A stretch of 64,000 nucleotides of DNA, from contig CM023541.1 in the NCBI GenBank assembly GCA_013350335.1, positions 40,168,739-40,232,738 of the forward strand, given 5' to 3'. Within the stretch, counting starts at the first letter, position 1; every line of letters begins with the position of its first letter. The notes below the pieces were generated by a model that saw only the letters and a list, made by a program, of their open reading frames with translations, was not told the DNA's origin and made no database searches. This document shows, in pieces, positions 13,101-25,895 of the stretch. Source of the stretch: Chimonanthus salicifolius (taxonomy: Eukaryota; Streptophyta; Magnoliopsida; Laurales; Calycanthaceae). Both the position numbers and the translations under genes were made by a program.

Positions 13101-14152
13101 ACCCATCCTAAGCAAACATCCTCTCAGAGTTCATTTCAAGGCAATTTGACAGCGATAACCAAACCACGTTTTCATTTCTATGGATTCATGCAGTCGCATT
13201 TAATCTAAACAGCTTGTTACTTTGGGGCAACCGTGACCAATACATCAAGAAATCATCCACAGCGAACCAGTTTACGATGAACTGGATAACTAAACTTTTT
13301 ATTGAGCCCCTTCATGCTCATTTTATCCCACGGATTGGATTCATGGCAAATTTAAATCCATTACAAGATATACTTACTATTGAATTAAGCTCAAGTCATA
13401 TGGACAGTTAAAACTTTGTGGCTAATGATTTATTAAAGTTGAATTTTGGCATACTTCCTATACAATTGTAGATCTTTTAAACTACCTCGTCATTTGAAAT
13501 AAACCCAATGACAAGTTAATTATCCGGTTCACAACAGATAACTTTTCCAGATATATCACCCATCACCAAATTCAATCAACCAAAGCACACCCAATTAAAT
13601 TTTCAAGCCATCCAAAATAAGATTTTTTATGTTCATGGGGCACCAGCATGTAATAGAAAACATCAAATTCAACAAATCCAGAACGAAGGATGATGGATGT
13701 CGAGTTCTTACCCCACTGGCAATGATAACTCCGGTAACAACAGGAACAAGGGTGGCATACGTGAGCCATGCCTCCCGCTTAAAAGTCATAAAGTACGCAA
13801 AGACTGCCGTGAAGAAGGGCGTGGTGGCACCAATTGCCTGGTTGAATGAGACGGGAAGGAAGCGGAGGGAAATGTTACCGCTGACGACAGAGCCACAGAA
13901 GACGAAGCTGAGAGCAGCGATCTTCCAGAACTGCTTTGGGGACCGGATGGTCTGCATCGGGACAAGCTTCATCCATGCAATGGCAATGTAGCTTAAGAGG
14001 GAGCAGGCAGTCATGTGGCACATTGTAAGGAAGATGGGATACCTGAATCCATAACTGCTGAGCAAATACTTGTTCAATAGAAGAACTCCTATGTTAGACG
14101 AATACCATGCTGTCACCAGACCAACCGTGAAGAAACGGCTCGATCCCTTCAT
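7198..14152 (-). CDS. Golgi nucleotide-sugar / sugar-phosphate translocator, UUAT4/5-like
   Basis: Four exons in transcript order: 14152-13712, 11925-11822, 11551-11323 and 7344-7198. Phases join cleanly into 306 residues, the usual length of Arabidopsis At3g11320/At5g05820. The protein starts [20 protein letters not shown]. It has the TPT/EamA-type multi-pass membrane fold, with hydrophobic segments throughout, the [17 protein letters not shown] block in exon 1, the [20 protein letters not shown] block across the exon 3/4 join, and a lysine-rich cytosolic C terminus (SEAKKRSK). Family members exchange nucleotide sugars or sugar phosphates across the Golgi membrane; the UUAT subgroup is known for UDP-uronic acids and similar donors. 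The exact substrate here is inference. The introns are about 1.8, 0.27 and 4.0 kb. The reading frame is intact, with no missing exon. Confidence 0.95.
7345..11322 (-). other. Large third intron of the transporter gene
   Basis: About 4 kb with no coding exon that I can support. It holds a 149-bp-period tandem duplication (8576-8860), a short direct repeat near 9400-9540, a diverged pair of similar blocks (about 9560-9830 and 9985-10170), a CCCT run near 8006 and an AAG run near 10080. Confidence 0.7.
8576..8860. repeat. 149-bp tandem duplication in the transporter intron
   Basis: The stretch beginning at about 8576 (TTAGGAGCCTC, then AGTCAAAGAACCAACCAAA and AAGCATGATAG) recurs 149 bp downstream with few substitutions, ending in ACAAAAAAGCA in both copies. 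Adjacency and high similarity suggest a recent local duplication. Confidence 0.85.
12361..12765. repeat. Direct repeat pair, 300-bp offset, in transporter intron 1
   Basis: The block CGTCGGGTTGGGCCAGCC with downstream GGGCTTGA, GCATT, TCTGGAGCTTTT and CATATTGGT appears at 12361-12463 and again at 12661-12765. The DNA between is GC-richer than its surroundings. It may be part of an unidentified retroelement end. Confidence 0.55.
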
Positions 14153-14830
14153 GGATGAATGCTCTAAGAGATCCCAATGCTAGAATTCCCCCAATTCCCT
14201 TCTTCTATTGAAACCCCAAATCCCCTTCTCTCCCCCTTGCCTAATCAATCAATCAAATCGCTCAATATGCCCAAAATCTAAAGATTGTGGAATTTGGGTG
14301 ATGTGGCTTTTTGGGGAGAAAGATGTAGGAGAGTCTGGCGGATCCAGCACCTTCTCTTGTACTTCCCGTCCCCTAAAAATCAATCAAACAATCTCTCCAT
14401 CTGTCCAAAATCTGAAGATTTTGGAAGTTGGATGATGTGGGTCTTTTGGGAGAAAGCTATAGACGTCTCTCTCTCTCTCTCCAACAAGAGATCTAAGACC
14501 TGGGCTTTCTACTTTCTAATTCCCTTCTTCTACGGACTCAACTTTCCCCTCTTTCCAACTTCTATTCAATCAACCAATCTATAAGAGCTATCTAAATCTG
14601 ATAATCGTGGGAATTGGGAGGAGGAAATGCCAATATGGGTTCTGAAGAAAAGGGATTTTGCAGAGAAAGGGGAGCAGGAAAATGTAAATTTCGGACAAAA
14701 AAATGTGTCGGCGGGAGAAAAGGAGGGGGATGAGAAAGAGGAGAGGAGGTTGATTTTTGTGTGGAAATTGCTGGGGATGGGGAGATCTCTCTTTCACCTT
14801 TCCTTCGACGTTGTTTCCTGATAAAAATAA
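14153..14830 (-). promoter_or_regulatory. 5' UTR / promoter region of the transporter gene
   Basis: The region immediately upstream of the transporter start (minus strand) is purine-rich on the sense strand. It includes a GA run (CT run on plus, about 14467-14483) typical of plant 5' leaders. It contains diverged repeats of a block with CCAAAATCT, GGAA, TTGG and GATGTGG at about 14271 and 14405, with a weaker third copy near 14591. The transcription start is not determined. Confidence 0.45.
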
Positions 14831-15009
14831 AAATAAAACTAAAACAAGAATATTTTGATCGTTACTTAATTAGCTCTTTCTCGGTTTTGTTGAGGATCGA
14901 TTGCTTTTCTATATTTTCCAAGAAAAATTACTTCACTTTCTACTTCTGTTCTGATTCTCATTTGCAGGACCCGCTTGCCAACCTCGATTCTACTAATTTG
15001 GATTTACCT

Positions 15010-18000
15010 TAGGTCAAAACCTTATAATTAAATAATTTTCTTATTAAATTTTACATTATTTTATTTTAATTATTTAATTAATAATTTTTTATACTCTTCA
15101 TTTATTAATTCTAATCAATGTTGTGCTCTACTATTATATAAGAACTTCATCAAGATAATTATATTAGAGATTAATTTTAAGGTATATATGAGAATGATCT
15201 TGTTGTATTGAAAGTGATTTTCTCAATCTCACACTAGTTCTTAACCCCCAAGACAACTCTCGTGGGTAATATCAATTACCTTATCATTCTAAAAAAAAAG
15301 TAACAGAATTTACAAAATTTCTCTCTATTTGTAATCGTTAGCATTTAAACTCTTTTTTCTTTTAAATTACTTTTGCAATATACTAAATTAATATCATGTT
15401 TCAACCATCTACCATTTTCCGTTATTTCCATATCTATTGGAGCTATATTACCCTAATCATCAATGTTAATATATGTGTTTGGATCTCTTAATTATATATA
15501 ATTAATCTACTTGTATTCTCTTCATTACTAACATTTATTCATTTATCGATCTCAAATATATGAATTTTGATCATTAATAGTAATACTAATGACAAAGATT
15601 TTTTTTCTCAATTATACTTTATATAGGATTGCTATTCTAAGTGTCATTTGACCTAACTATGAAAGTGAAACCCACAGCTAGCCTTTCACTAGCCTTCCAC
15701 AATTTACTCACCTAAACCAATTTTGTTAGATTTGTCCATACTAGAAAGATACAAACCCATTAAATGCTTTTCTTGATTATAGATTTACCATCATCATCAG
15801 TTCCTTTATTACTATTAAACACAAAATTTCTCACATAAATTTAGATCCCATTTGGGAGAAATTCTCAAAATTTTAAATCCTCTAGAATTCAAAGATTATA
15901 AATTTTGTCAAATTCTAGAATTAAAGAAATTCTACTTTCACCTTGTCATATTTTGTTACATATGGATTTAGAAAAAAAAAATTATAAAATTCTACCATTT
16001 TTAGAGTATTTAAAAAGTAATGTTTGGTGAAAATTTATAAAATTGTAATCAATGTAGTAGTAGTATGAAATAAATAAGCTTTCAATGATTTTGAACTCAA
16101 CCCATTTATTAATTTAGTGTTAGGTTAGTGAATACTTTTACAAAATGGATTTAATTATTCAACTTGAACACTACTTTCATATTGGGGTGGCACTAAAACC
16201 AAAACATTCTTCCAATTAGGTCAACCAGTAAACTCAGATTTTATATCACCTCAATATGAACTCAATCCATATATAAAGTCAACTTGAATTAATATTAATA
16301 ATTTATGAATGAGTTATTATAAAAAATCACTTTTTGAACAAAGACTTTAAAACTTATATATTTATTGGGTTTATGAAATTAAAAAAGAAGAAGAAGATAA
16401 AGATGCAATGTGTACTTAAGAAATTCTCTTTGATTTAACCATCTATTTGCAATTGTTAAATAATTATAAATGTTAATTTTCAACTATGCAGTTTAAAGAT
16501 TTTAATCAAATAGCCAAAAACTATGATTTGACTAAAAAAAATTATTCATGCTATATTTAATTTATTATTATTAATAGAATAACTATACTCCGAACAATCT
16601 TGCTTGTATGCAAATTTTAGGCCTCATTTGATAATCCCATTTCATAACCATTCCTAGGGCCTCATATTTTCAAGGGCATATAATAAATACTTTAAATTCT
16701 ACAATAAGAATCATCCTAATAAGCTCTACACTTTAAAAACATCTAGATCTTAATAATTTAAATATATTTATTATTTGATATATCAAAAGTTAGATCTCAC
16801 TGATATTAACAATTAAAAAGTAATAATTAATTTTTTTTAAATATTGCCCTTACATACTTTTCTAAAAACACTTTATTATACACTTGTTTTTTTATTTTAA
16901 GTTTTTAATGTATAAATACATATTATACTTGTAGCATTAAATTTATGACTTATTCAATTATCATATTATACTTGTAGTACTTATTCAATTATCGTAATGT
17001 GTGGGAACAACTTTTTACTCCTCCCTCCTCACTTGAGGCCCTTGTTTGGTAAGTAAGGTAGAAATAAAAATTAATTTTTTATCCCTCGCCTCCCACTTTT
17101 AAAAACCTTTAATCATCCGTATTTATAATACCGAGAGTAACCTCTGGTTAGAGGTAACCCTGAATAACCTCTGTAAAATTTACCCCTCATCCAAACACAT
17201 GTAAAGGTAATGGGGTAACCATCAATAGTATCTAGAAAAATAAAATATTGAATTCTAAATTTATTAATGTGCAAAGACAAATGCATACAATAAAGAGAGA
17301 AAGTAAAAACTAAAGATAAAGAAAAAACTAACTCCACTTAATGAGAATAGCATACATAAGTGTGAAATAGAAAAGAAAACAGATACATAGTAAATGGAAT
17401 ACTAAGTTTGGTTGCAGTGGGATTAATAAATATTTTGCTTTTTTATTTATATTAAAACGATATTTTATAAATAAATACAAAAAGAAAAGAAAGAAAGAAA
17501 ACTTTTATTTAATAGAAAATTCATATATATCTTTTGTTTGGAATTTTTTTAGAATTTCAATTAACAAAGCTCTTATCTATTACCTTCTTTTTTATGTCAT
17601 ATACTATATAACTAAGCATTTCTCTTAAGAAAATTAATGAGGTTCCAAATATTGAACATTAAGAAAAATAAAAAGGTAAAAAAATAAAAATATCACATTG
17701 TATCTATTTTTCCTTTTTTACCAAATCTGTACTACAAATAATGCTTACTTTTAAAAAATGTTTTTAGAAGTTGGTTTTCCTGTAATTTTTTTTTTAAAAA
17801 AAATTTACCTTAAAGCCAATTTTCAGTCTTTGTTTATGTTTAAGTTATTTAAAAATTTCCAAAACACTTAAATATGTTAATGATAATATACCCAAATTTT
17901 TAATCCCCAATATTTGAAATATTATAAATGACAGATATTATAAATAAAATTTTATTTAAAGGACCACAACTTCAAAAAGATTTTAAAAATAATATAACCA

Positions 18001-18130
18001 CAACTGATAAACGTCAGAATTTAGTATATCATTAAATGACTTCATATGTTGACAGACATCTTTACACACAGGATTTCCAGCATATTAAGGAGGCCCAAAT
18101 CCGTTCAAGACTACGCGCAGAAGGTTAAAA
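15010..18130. other. AT-rich intergenic DNA, no gene seen
   Basis: No exon chain, RNA gene or intact transposon is recognisable. Diverged hAT-like MITE fragments may be present near 15840-16040 and 16620-16740, and an inverted GGTAACC-rich patch lies at about 17130-17220. None has clean ends. Confidence 0.5.
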
Positions 18131-18144
18131 AATGATAGATCTGA

Positions 18145-18255
18145 GGTCTCGGCCGATATTTTTTTCTCAGTTTTTTTTTTTACCAATCTCAGTCATATTG
18201 GCGGATATCGACGATATCTCTACCGATATAAAATGTAGCCGAGATTTGGACCCCT
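18145..18255. mobile_element. Palindrome-rich TIR element, short copy (A)
   Basis: It opens with GGTCTCGGCCGATATTTTT, closes with GTAGCCGAGATTTGGACCCC, and has several TATCG-type half palindromes between. The inverted ends match other copies in the window (for example 25616-25740). Confidence 0.6.
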
Positions 18256-19542
18256 TCTGCACAGGCCAATTGGGCTAAAGCAGTGGCCAAGGCAGTATGG
18301 TTGGTGGGCCAATTGATGAATAGAACACCAAGAAACAATCCAATCAAGTTAAGCTTTTATTATTTTAGAAGGCTTTTATTCATTTATTGTGTTAGTAGTA
18401 TGACAGATAATTAAATTGATATTTAATTATCTTGTACACTATGGATCCATTCATAAGCCATTAAAATAGAGGTCCATTTCAGCAACCCTACATTACACTG
18501 AATGGAATAATCAGCAATTGGTCAAAGTGACAAGCAGAAAATGCTCTGATAGTGAAATATAGCCTAATTAATTAATTATTTATTTAAAGTTTATTTTTGA
18601 GTTCTATTTCTCTATTTAACATTATTATAAATTATACTATCAGTCACTCGCTGAGTTACGAATCTTGGTAAAAAAAATTGGTTTTGATATGGGCCAAAAT
18701 ATAAATACTAAAAATATAAGTGATTTTTGGAAAAAAAATGTTTTGGCCAACATTCGTCATATTTTGGCTAATTTTTTGGTCAAATGTTGGATATTTTCAT
18801 TTATATTTCAAAAAAAAAAATGATCAAATTCTAGTCATATTTCAATTATTATTTTTTGTTAAATTTCATAAATTTTGATGATTTCACATATCTATAAATC
18901 TTGGCCGAGATAACTGCTATGACCGAATTACCCGCCAAAACTTTTTAATCTCTCCAAGGATCGGAATTTGTAATTCAAATCACTCAACTATCTACCATAT
19001 CCTTTCTTATCATTTCTCTGTTTATTTTAAGTGATTTTAAAAGGATTAGTTGGTAACGTAAGAGAGGGGTCTCATATGGATAAGTTTTTTTTTTTTTTAA
19101 TACAAAGTTTATTAAAATGATTCTAACTGCCATCAATTAAGGCATCTTTAAAGGCTAAAACATTTAACAATAGAATAAATAAATTAAATATCAAAATTTG
19201 TCAACTTTAAAAATATAAGTCTATTAATCTAATTAAAGTGATTTTAAACTGTCTCTTTCTAACAGTGAGACCCGCTTAAGCCTCACATCCTTATATTCTG
19301 GTCATTTTTCCATGTTGCTAGTTTGTCCTCCTACGTTAAGTACTATTTTATAATTAAAAATTATTTTTTTTTACGATTCTGTAAGTTTTGTTTGGTGAAG
19401 CATCACCGTTGATCCTAAGTTCCTAACCACTGCCAAAATGGCAAAAAGTAGTACCCACACAACTGGGACCCACACGTTGCATAAGTGTGGAATTTATGTG
19501 TTCCTTAATTCAATAAAATAAATACCATTTATCAATGTCATG

Positions 19543-19850
19543 AGGGAACAAAATCTCTGCCGATACGATAAGTATCGAACGTACACTATTCATATCAGCC
19601 GATATATCAGTATAGATCCAGGCGATATCTCGGCCCATATTGGCTGATATCAGGTGCATATTGGTCAGAATATTGACTGATATTTGAAATATCGGTCGAT
19701 ATTTGAATTTTCAATTTTTTTTAGGAAGGGCTATTTTTTATTTTTTTTATTTAGAAAAAATAAAAAAAGTAAAAAAAAAAAACTGATATTTTCAAAAAAA
19801 AAAAAAAGGAGAGAGAATGATACCGGCCAATATAGAGAGTAATTCTTTTA
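19543..19850. mobile_element. Palindrome-rich TIR element (B)
   Basis: The left end AGGGAACAAAATCTCTGCCG resembles the inverted right end of the 25616-25740 copy. The interior repeats CGATAT and CGGCC words and poly(A)/poly(T) tracts. The right end is degraded. Confidence 0.5.
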
Positions 19851-21584
19851 AAATTGAATAAGAATCAAACTCAAAACTTCCGTTGTTCAAATTTCTAACC
19901 ATCACTCTAATTTTAGAATGATAATGGCCTTATTAACTCAATCATGAACATGGGTGGAACCATTTATTACGTGAGAAAGATTTGATGGCTACTATTTTGA
20001 ATTAGAAATAAAAAATGGTCGACCAACCATTCTTCTTTCTTAATAAAGATCTGAACCTATACTGAAAGAGGCGTTGCCCATATATTATAGACAAGTCCAC
20101 CATTGGTACACTTAAGTAGCAGAAACAGTAGACCACGACTAGTAGAGAGAGTTGAAGACAATTTGGAGGCCAGGACCTTGGAAAACTCACACCCTGACAA
20201 GATTTTTCTAAGACCATTTGTCAAGTCAATACTCAATACCATTGTATTTTCTCTCCTGGATCACATTCATTGTTGAATTAGTTCGACTCTTATAAGGTCA
20301 GTGGACCATTAAATCTTTGTTGAATGAAAAAAAAAAAAATTACTTGAATTGATGTATCATTAACACTTGTCACACATGCTAAATTACAGGATTGAACCAT
20401 TTCTTCTGAGTCTCTTTTAAATTCGATAAATGTTAGGAGTTAGATGATTAGAGTATCATTAAAAAGAATCGATTCGATACATTTCTTATGTACCCATAAG
20501 TGCTATAGTGGATTTGCATCAGATTTAAGATCATTCTATATTTATTGACCGCCTCTGTTTTATTGTTAGTAAATACCACCATTTTCTGGTTTAGATATTC
20601 CAAATCATTCCCGCATGAGATCTAAAATTCTTCGATAAAAAGATTCATTCTTTTTGTTAAAAAATAGGAGGTAGAATCAATAATTTTTTTTTTAATCTTT
20701 GGAGTTATGGAATAGCTCAGTTGATTTAAGCTTTTAAGAGAGGTCCTGGTTTAAATAATATTTCTTCACTTTATATGTTAAAACATAACTTTATCTATTT
20801 ATTAATAGACTTTTTCTATATAAATAACTAGTTAAAGTATATTATCTCGAATTGTCCTTTTATATATGGATACAAACATTGGTGCTACCATTTGAGTTAT
20901 CCGGGCCGACTGTATGGGCAATGGCGGTATGAGCCCTGAGAGATTAGTCTTGTTGCGTCAATACCTCAGGAATACCTTTGTTATCCAAAAAAATATAATA
21001 AACAGGTATTAAAATAATAAATAAAATAAAGAAGATTTATAAAAGTTTTAAGTTGGAAAATAAAATTATATTAAATCATTTTTCAAATTTTTTTTATTAT
21101 TAAATCCATTTTTAAAAAAAGATCAACAAATGTGCCCCAAATCTTTTGCATTAAATCATCACTTTTCTAAATTTATACGCTTGTCTAGTTTGTAGATCTA
21201 TCATCGAAAAAGGAAAAAGATGAAACTTGAACTGCCAAAAACGTGAAAAGTAACTTGATTAAGCAGCTATTGAAGATCCCGACATTATGAAGCGCATATA
21301 CTTCAAATAAAAGCTGATTCTTTTATAATTTATAAGTATTTTTTCAAAAAAAAAATCATTTTCTGGTGTATCTTTTATATATTTAGTTGACAAATGCCAA
21401 GTTCACATTGCTGAACATGGATGCTTCCTTTCTATGTTTGAATATTATAAAAGACAAATGATCACCTCTCCGAGGCTTCATGAAAATAAAGGTCAAATTC
21501 TACATTTTCTTTATTTATAAATAAAGAATTTTAAAATAAAGTGTTTTATCAAAGAATTATGAATATATAAGACTTGCATTTTTT
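19851..21584. other. Intergenic, no gene seen
   Basis: AT-rich. A tRNA-like SINE head is present at about 20713-20760 (TAGCTCAGTTGATTTAA, then GTCCTGGTTTAAATA). No intact coding region was recognised. Confidence 0.45.
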
Positions 21585-21770
21585 TTAGACGATTGAGGTG
21601 TGCAAGGCCTCTTATAGCACCAGACTATTCTCTAGAACATATACAAGTCTCTCTATCTATACACCCTGAGTAAAACTACTGAAAATGACCGTTTGAAGTG
21701 AGATGAGATTCAAAATCAAGACTCCTGCTTCCTGCAGCAGATTCCTAACCCACGCACCAACCCGTTGGAG
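21585..21770 (-). mobile_element. tRNA-derived SINE
   Basis: Minus-strand copy of the main SINE family. The plus strand shows the A-tail as a T-run, then the complements of the GAGAGACTTGTATATG tail block and of the tRNA-like head near 21740-21770 (AACGGGTTGGTGCGTGGG on minus). Confidence 0.55.
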
Positions 21771-21869
21771 TTTATTGGACTTGACTTTATTATACTTAGA
21801 TCTTCTGGATATGAACATTTATCATTTTTTAAATTTAAAATTTTTGGGATTTTGCCATTAGATATGGGT

Positions 21870-22037
21870 AATGATTCGTACATAATAAGTTTTCACTATA
21901 GTACACCATCTTTAAAAGGAAAAAAACCATTTTGCTATTATTCTTCTTCTTTTTTCTCTTTCCTCTTTCAAAAAGATAAGGTAAAATAGTCTTTTCCTTT
22001 TAAGGGCGGTGTGCAACGGTGAAAACTCATGGTGCCC
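21870..22037. mobile_element. Foldback MITE
   Basis: The left arm (AAGTTTTCAC then TTTAAAAGGAAAA) is matched in inverted orientation by the right arm (TTTTCCTTTTAAG then GGTGAAAACTCAT). A related element lies at about 57796-57955, with the same TTTAAAAGGAAAA / TTTTCCTTTTAAG arms. Confidence 0.5.
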
Positions 22038-22599
22038 GAATCATTAGATATTAGATATATAAAATATGTTTTACTATTGTTAAATTTCATGTACTTAATA
22101 TTTTATAAGATAAAATTATTTAGTCAAATTATTTCTTGTACATATGCTTTGGAGCCTTCAAATGTTAAAGCTAACAAGTTAAAAAACAAAAAACAAAAAA
22201 CATTATTCTGAATCTAAGATTTGTATATTGTGAAATGGTTTGGTGAGAGAGAAAATTTACATTTATATTTATATTTATATAATACAATAGAGAATGGTGG
22301 GAAGAATGAGGTGCAAGAAGGCCTAAGTCAATAATTATTATTAAAATGAAAGGCAGGCCTAACCCAAGTTTGATTTAGATTTTTTTTTTTATTAAATTAT
22401 TATTTGCATTGTTTGTTGGGAGGGATTGAATTCTCCGTTAGTCCATTGACTTGGATTGTTTAAATACAAGTGAAACCGGTGATGTAAGTTGTCCGGTCAT
22501 ATTCTGTCGGTGTGATCCATCCATTTGTAGTTTGTACTTTGTATTTTGTACCCCTCTAAATTAAAAAATATAAAAAACTGAAAAAGAAACTTTAAAAAA

Positions 22600-22850
22600 A
22601 AAAAAAATTGAAAATATAAATATCGGCCGATATAGGCATATATTTTGACTTGGGCTCATCACCGTTTTGATTTTTTTTTTTTATTTTAAATACCGATATG
22701 ATTCGATGATATATAGGTCATATCGGCCAATACGAAAGTTGTACGACCGATACAATACGTATCGGCCGATATTATACCGGACTTAAAACCCGTATCATAT
22801 CGGTTGATACATTTTGTATCGGCCGATATCTCTTTTTTCTTTTTTTTTTT
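22600..22850. mobile_element. Palindrome-rich element (C1)
   Basis: It contains many TATCGGCCGATAT-type palindromes and variants (about 22621, 22745, 22760 and 22820), interleaved with A/T tracts. It is the counterpart of 24650-25050 in the second duplicate. Confidence 0.6.
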
Positions 22851-23339
22851 CACTAATTATTATTATTATCGGTATTATTCATTTATTTGTATAATGGTTC
22901 AATGAATGATGGATTTAATATAAGAGATGGTGCAATTGGATGAGCATTGATCAATCAAATCAATTCTACAAGTCACATTGATGGTTGCATTTTGACAATG
23001 GGTTTATCTTTAATGGATCCAATCCAAATTATGATTGGTAGGCTTCTTCTCATCCATTAGTGGGCCACACAAAAAAAAATGATGGTGATGGTGATGGTGA
23101 TGGTGATTGTCATATTTTTAGATGGCACTTTAAATTTCTCGTGTACTTTAATTTTGGTTACATGTGCAATTTAACATTTCTGTAATTCCATTCAAATAAA
23201 TGTTTTTTTTCTGCATGTAATTGATATATATAGTGTCTCCCTTTCCAAAATACTGAAAATGTACACGTAAAATGAAGTCAATTAAATACATTAGTGATAA
23301 TTAAAAAACCATCTTAATTGAAACAATCAAAGTAAATTT

Positions 23340-23690
23340 TTTTATGACTAAGGTGTGTAGGGGTCTCATTTGTATTTGGATAAAGGACATTTGAACTCGA
23401 TTAGTCCTTGACAAGTTGGCAGGGATTTAAATCTCAGCCGAGAAATTTCTCTCTCATATATATATTTTTTTAAAAAAACCACATTTATCGGCCGATATAT
23501 ATCGGATATCAGTAGATACGATACGTATCGGCCAAGATTTGTTCCCTTGGTCCTTGAGACATGTGCAAGCCTCTCAATTCCACGCACGCCGAGTAAGTAA
23601 TTACGGGAAAGTAGCCCAGAAAGGTGTTGAGCGTGAATCAAACTAAAGATCTTCCTTTATGAAAGGAGCATCTCGACCATCAGATCAACC
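23340..23690 (-). mobile_element. SINE interrupted by a palindrome-rich element (D1 at 23422-23546)
   Basis: SINE tail sequence (GATTAGTCCTTG region) at 23340-23421 and the rest of the SINE (ACATGTGCAAGCCTCTC to the tRNA-like head) at 23547-23690 are split by about 125 bp that starts AGGGATTTAAATCTCAGCCG and ends CGGCCAAGATTTGTTCCC. GTCCTTG flanks both sides of the insert, consistent with a target duplication. Confidence 0.7.
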
Positions 23691-24649
23691 CCTCTTAGGT
23701 TCAATCAAAATATTTTGAATTAGATAAAGTTTTAATTATAATAGAGATATGTGTGACAAGGGAAAGAGGTGCTGGGGCTTAAGAGTGCTCAATTTAGATA
23801 AACAAGATATATCCCTTATGAGTTATGAGAGATGTCTCTAAATTGAAAAATTATTGAAAAATGTAAAAAACTTTAATAAAGCACATATGCTCGAGCATGA
23901 TGATAAAAACTTTGATAACGTATTCTTATGAAAAAAAAAAAAAAGCTTTGATAAAGTGAATAATTTTATTCAATTAAAAGCAGTTATACCATATACCATG
24001 TATGGTATTATTTTGGTACATATATTGATTTATACGGGACCGACAGGATTTAACAGGAAATTGTGCTAGTGGGCCTAGATGGGTCGGCCCAGCTGGAATT
24101 ACTTGTTAAAAAAGCCTACAAGAGGGAGAGAAGCCCAATTCTAAATTATACAGACATGTCTGTTGGTTCAAGCCGTGGCCTTCAGGCTACATGTCTGTTT
24201 CAGAACTACGCCAATATCCGATATTTTGGTTAAAATTTATCAGATTTTTGGAGGCGAAATGCAAATATCTTGAAATGTTAATTTTTTCAAAAATAGTCCA
24301 AATTTGATAATATCCAAAATTTCAGTAATGAAATATATTTTTTTTTAAATAAAACCTCAAGGCCCAAAATGGACCAATATGGCCAAAATAATAACTGATA
24401 TTTATTGGCCCATTATGGGCCCAATACATAGTTTTCGTCTTTTCCGTGACATTTCAAACTTGACTATGAGTCTGAAATGTCTCATCTACACCTTTATAAA
24501 GTCGAGCCGATAAATTTTTCTACTACACAGATGACCGATAGAATTTGCAGAGAAGAATACTCTCATAATGAAGAAAACTTATTCGATTATGTTTTTAAGA
24601 GCATGTTAGACTTTGTACCCCTCTAATTAATGGTTCTAAGTCAGGGTGT

Positions 24650-25050
24650 AAAAAATGCGCAGGTCGATCGATATGCAAATATCGGCCGATATGATTCTCT
24701 CTCCTCTTTTTTTTTTTTTTAATATTGGTATTATTTTATTATTTTATGTTTCTGAATTAAAAATATAAAAAACTAAAAAAGAAACTGTTTTTTTTTTAAA
24801 AGTGAAAATGTAAATATCGGCCAATATCTGGGTCGATATTGGACAGATATTTTGACTTGGGCCGATCATTGTTTTGATTTTTTTTTTTAAAAAAAAATAC
24901 CGATATTAATCATATCGACCGATATGATTCGGCGATATATCGGGCATATCGGTCAATATAAAGGTTGTACAGCTGATATTATACTGGGCTTAAACCCGTA
25001 TTATATCGGCCGATATGTTTCGTATCGGCTGATATCTCTTTTTTCTTTTT
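24650..25050. mobile_element. Palindrome-rich element (C2)
   Basis: This is the longer counterpart of C1 in the second duplicate. It includes extra left-end sequence (AGGGTGTAAAAAATGCGC, about 24653) that resembles the left ends of other copies, followed by repeated ATCGGCCGATAT words. Confidence 0.6.
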
Positions 25051-25552
25051 CTTTTTTAACTAATTATTATTATTATTGGTATTATTCATTTATTTGTATA
25101 GTGGTTCAATGAATGATGGATTTAATTTAAGAGATGGTGCAATTGGATGAGTATTGATCAATCAAATCAATTCTACAAGTCACATTGATGGTTGCATTTT
25201 GACAAATGGGTTTATCTTTAATGGATCCAATCCAAATTATGATTGGTAGGCTTCTTCTTATTCATTAGTGGGCCACACAATAAAAATGATGGTGATGGTG
25301 ATGGTGATGGTAATATTTTTAGATGGTACTTTAAATTTCTCGTGTACTTTAATTTTGGTTACATGTGCAATTTAACATTTCTGTAATTCCATTCAAATAA
25401 ATGTTTTTTTTCTGCATGTAATTGATATATATAGTGTCTCCCTTTCCAAAATACTGAAAATGTACACGTAAAATGAAGTCAATTAAATACATTAATGATA
25501 ATTAAAAAACCATCTTAATTGAAACAATCAAAGTAATTTTTTTTATGACCAA

Positions 25553-25895
25553 GGTGTCTAGGGGCCTCATTTGTATTTGGATAGAGGACATTTGAACTCG
25601 ATTAGTCCTTGGCAAGGGTTTAAATCTCGGTCGAGAAATTCTCTCTCATATATAGTTTTTTTTTAAAAAAATCACCTTTATCAGCTGATATATATCGGAT
25701 ATCAGCAGATACAATACGTATCGGCCGAGATTTGTTTCCCTGGTCCTTGGGGCATGTGTAAGCCTCTCAATTCCACGCACGCCGAGTAAGCAACTATGGA
25801 AAAGTAGCCCAGAAGGGTGTTGAGCGTGAATCAAACCTATGATCTCCCTTTATGAAAGGAGCTTCTTGACCATAAGACCAACTCCTCTTGGGTTC
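25553..25895 (-). mobile_element. SINE interrupted by a palindrome-rich element (D2 at 25616-25740)
   Basis: This is the second-duplicate equivalent of 23340-23690. The inner element has clear inverted ends, GGGTTTAAATCTCGGTCGAG and CGGCCGAGATTTGTTTCCC. It is bordered by TAGTCCTTGGCA and TGGTCCTTGGGGCA, an imperfect target-site duplication. The SINE tRNA-like head reads toward the minus strand. Confidence 0.75.

Noticed and set aside
13629..13991. 120-codon open frame antisense to transporter exon 1
   Set aside because: Shadow of the real minus-strand coding exon, whose translation matches a known family end to end.
17110..17230. GGTAACC-rich inverted patch as a MITE
   Set aside because: Arms are short and imperfect, with no border duplication; left unassigned.
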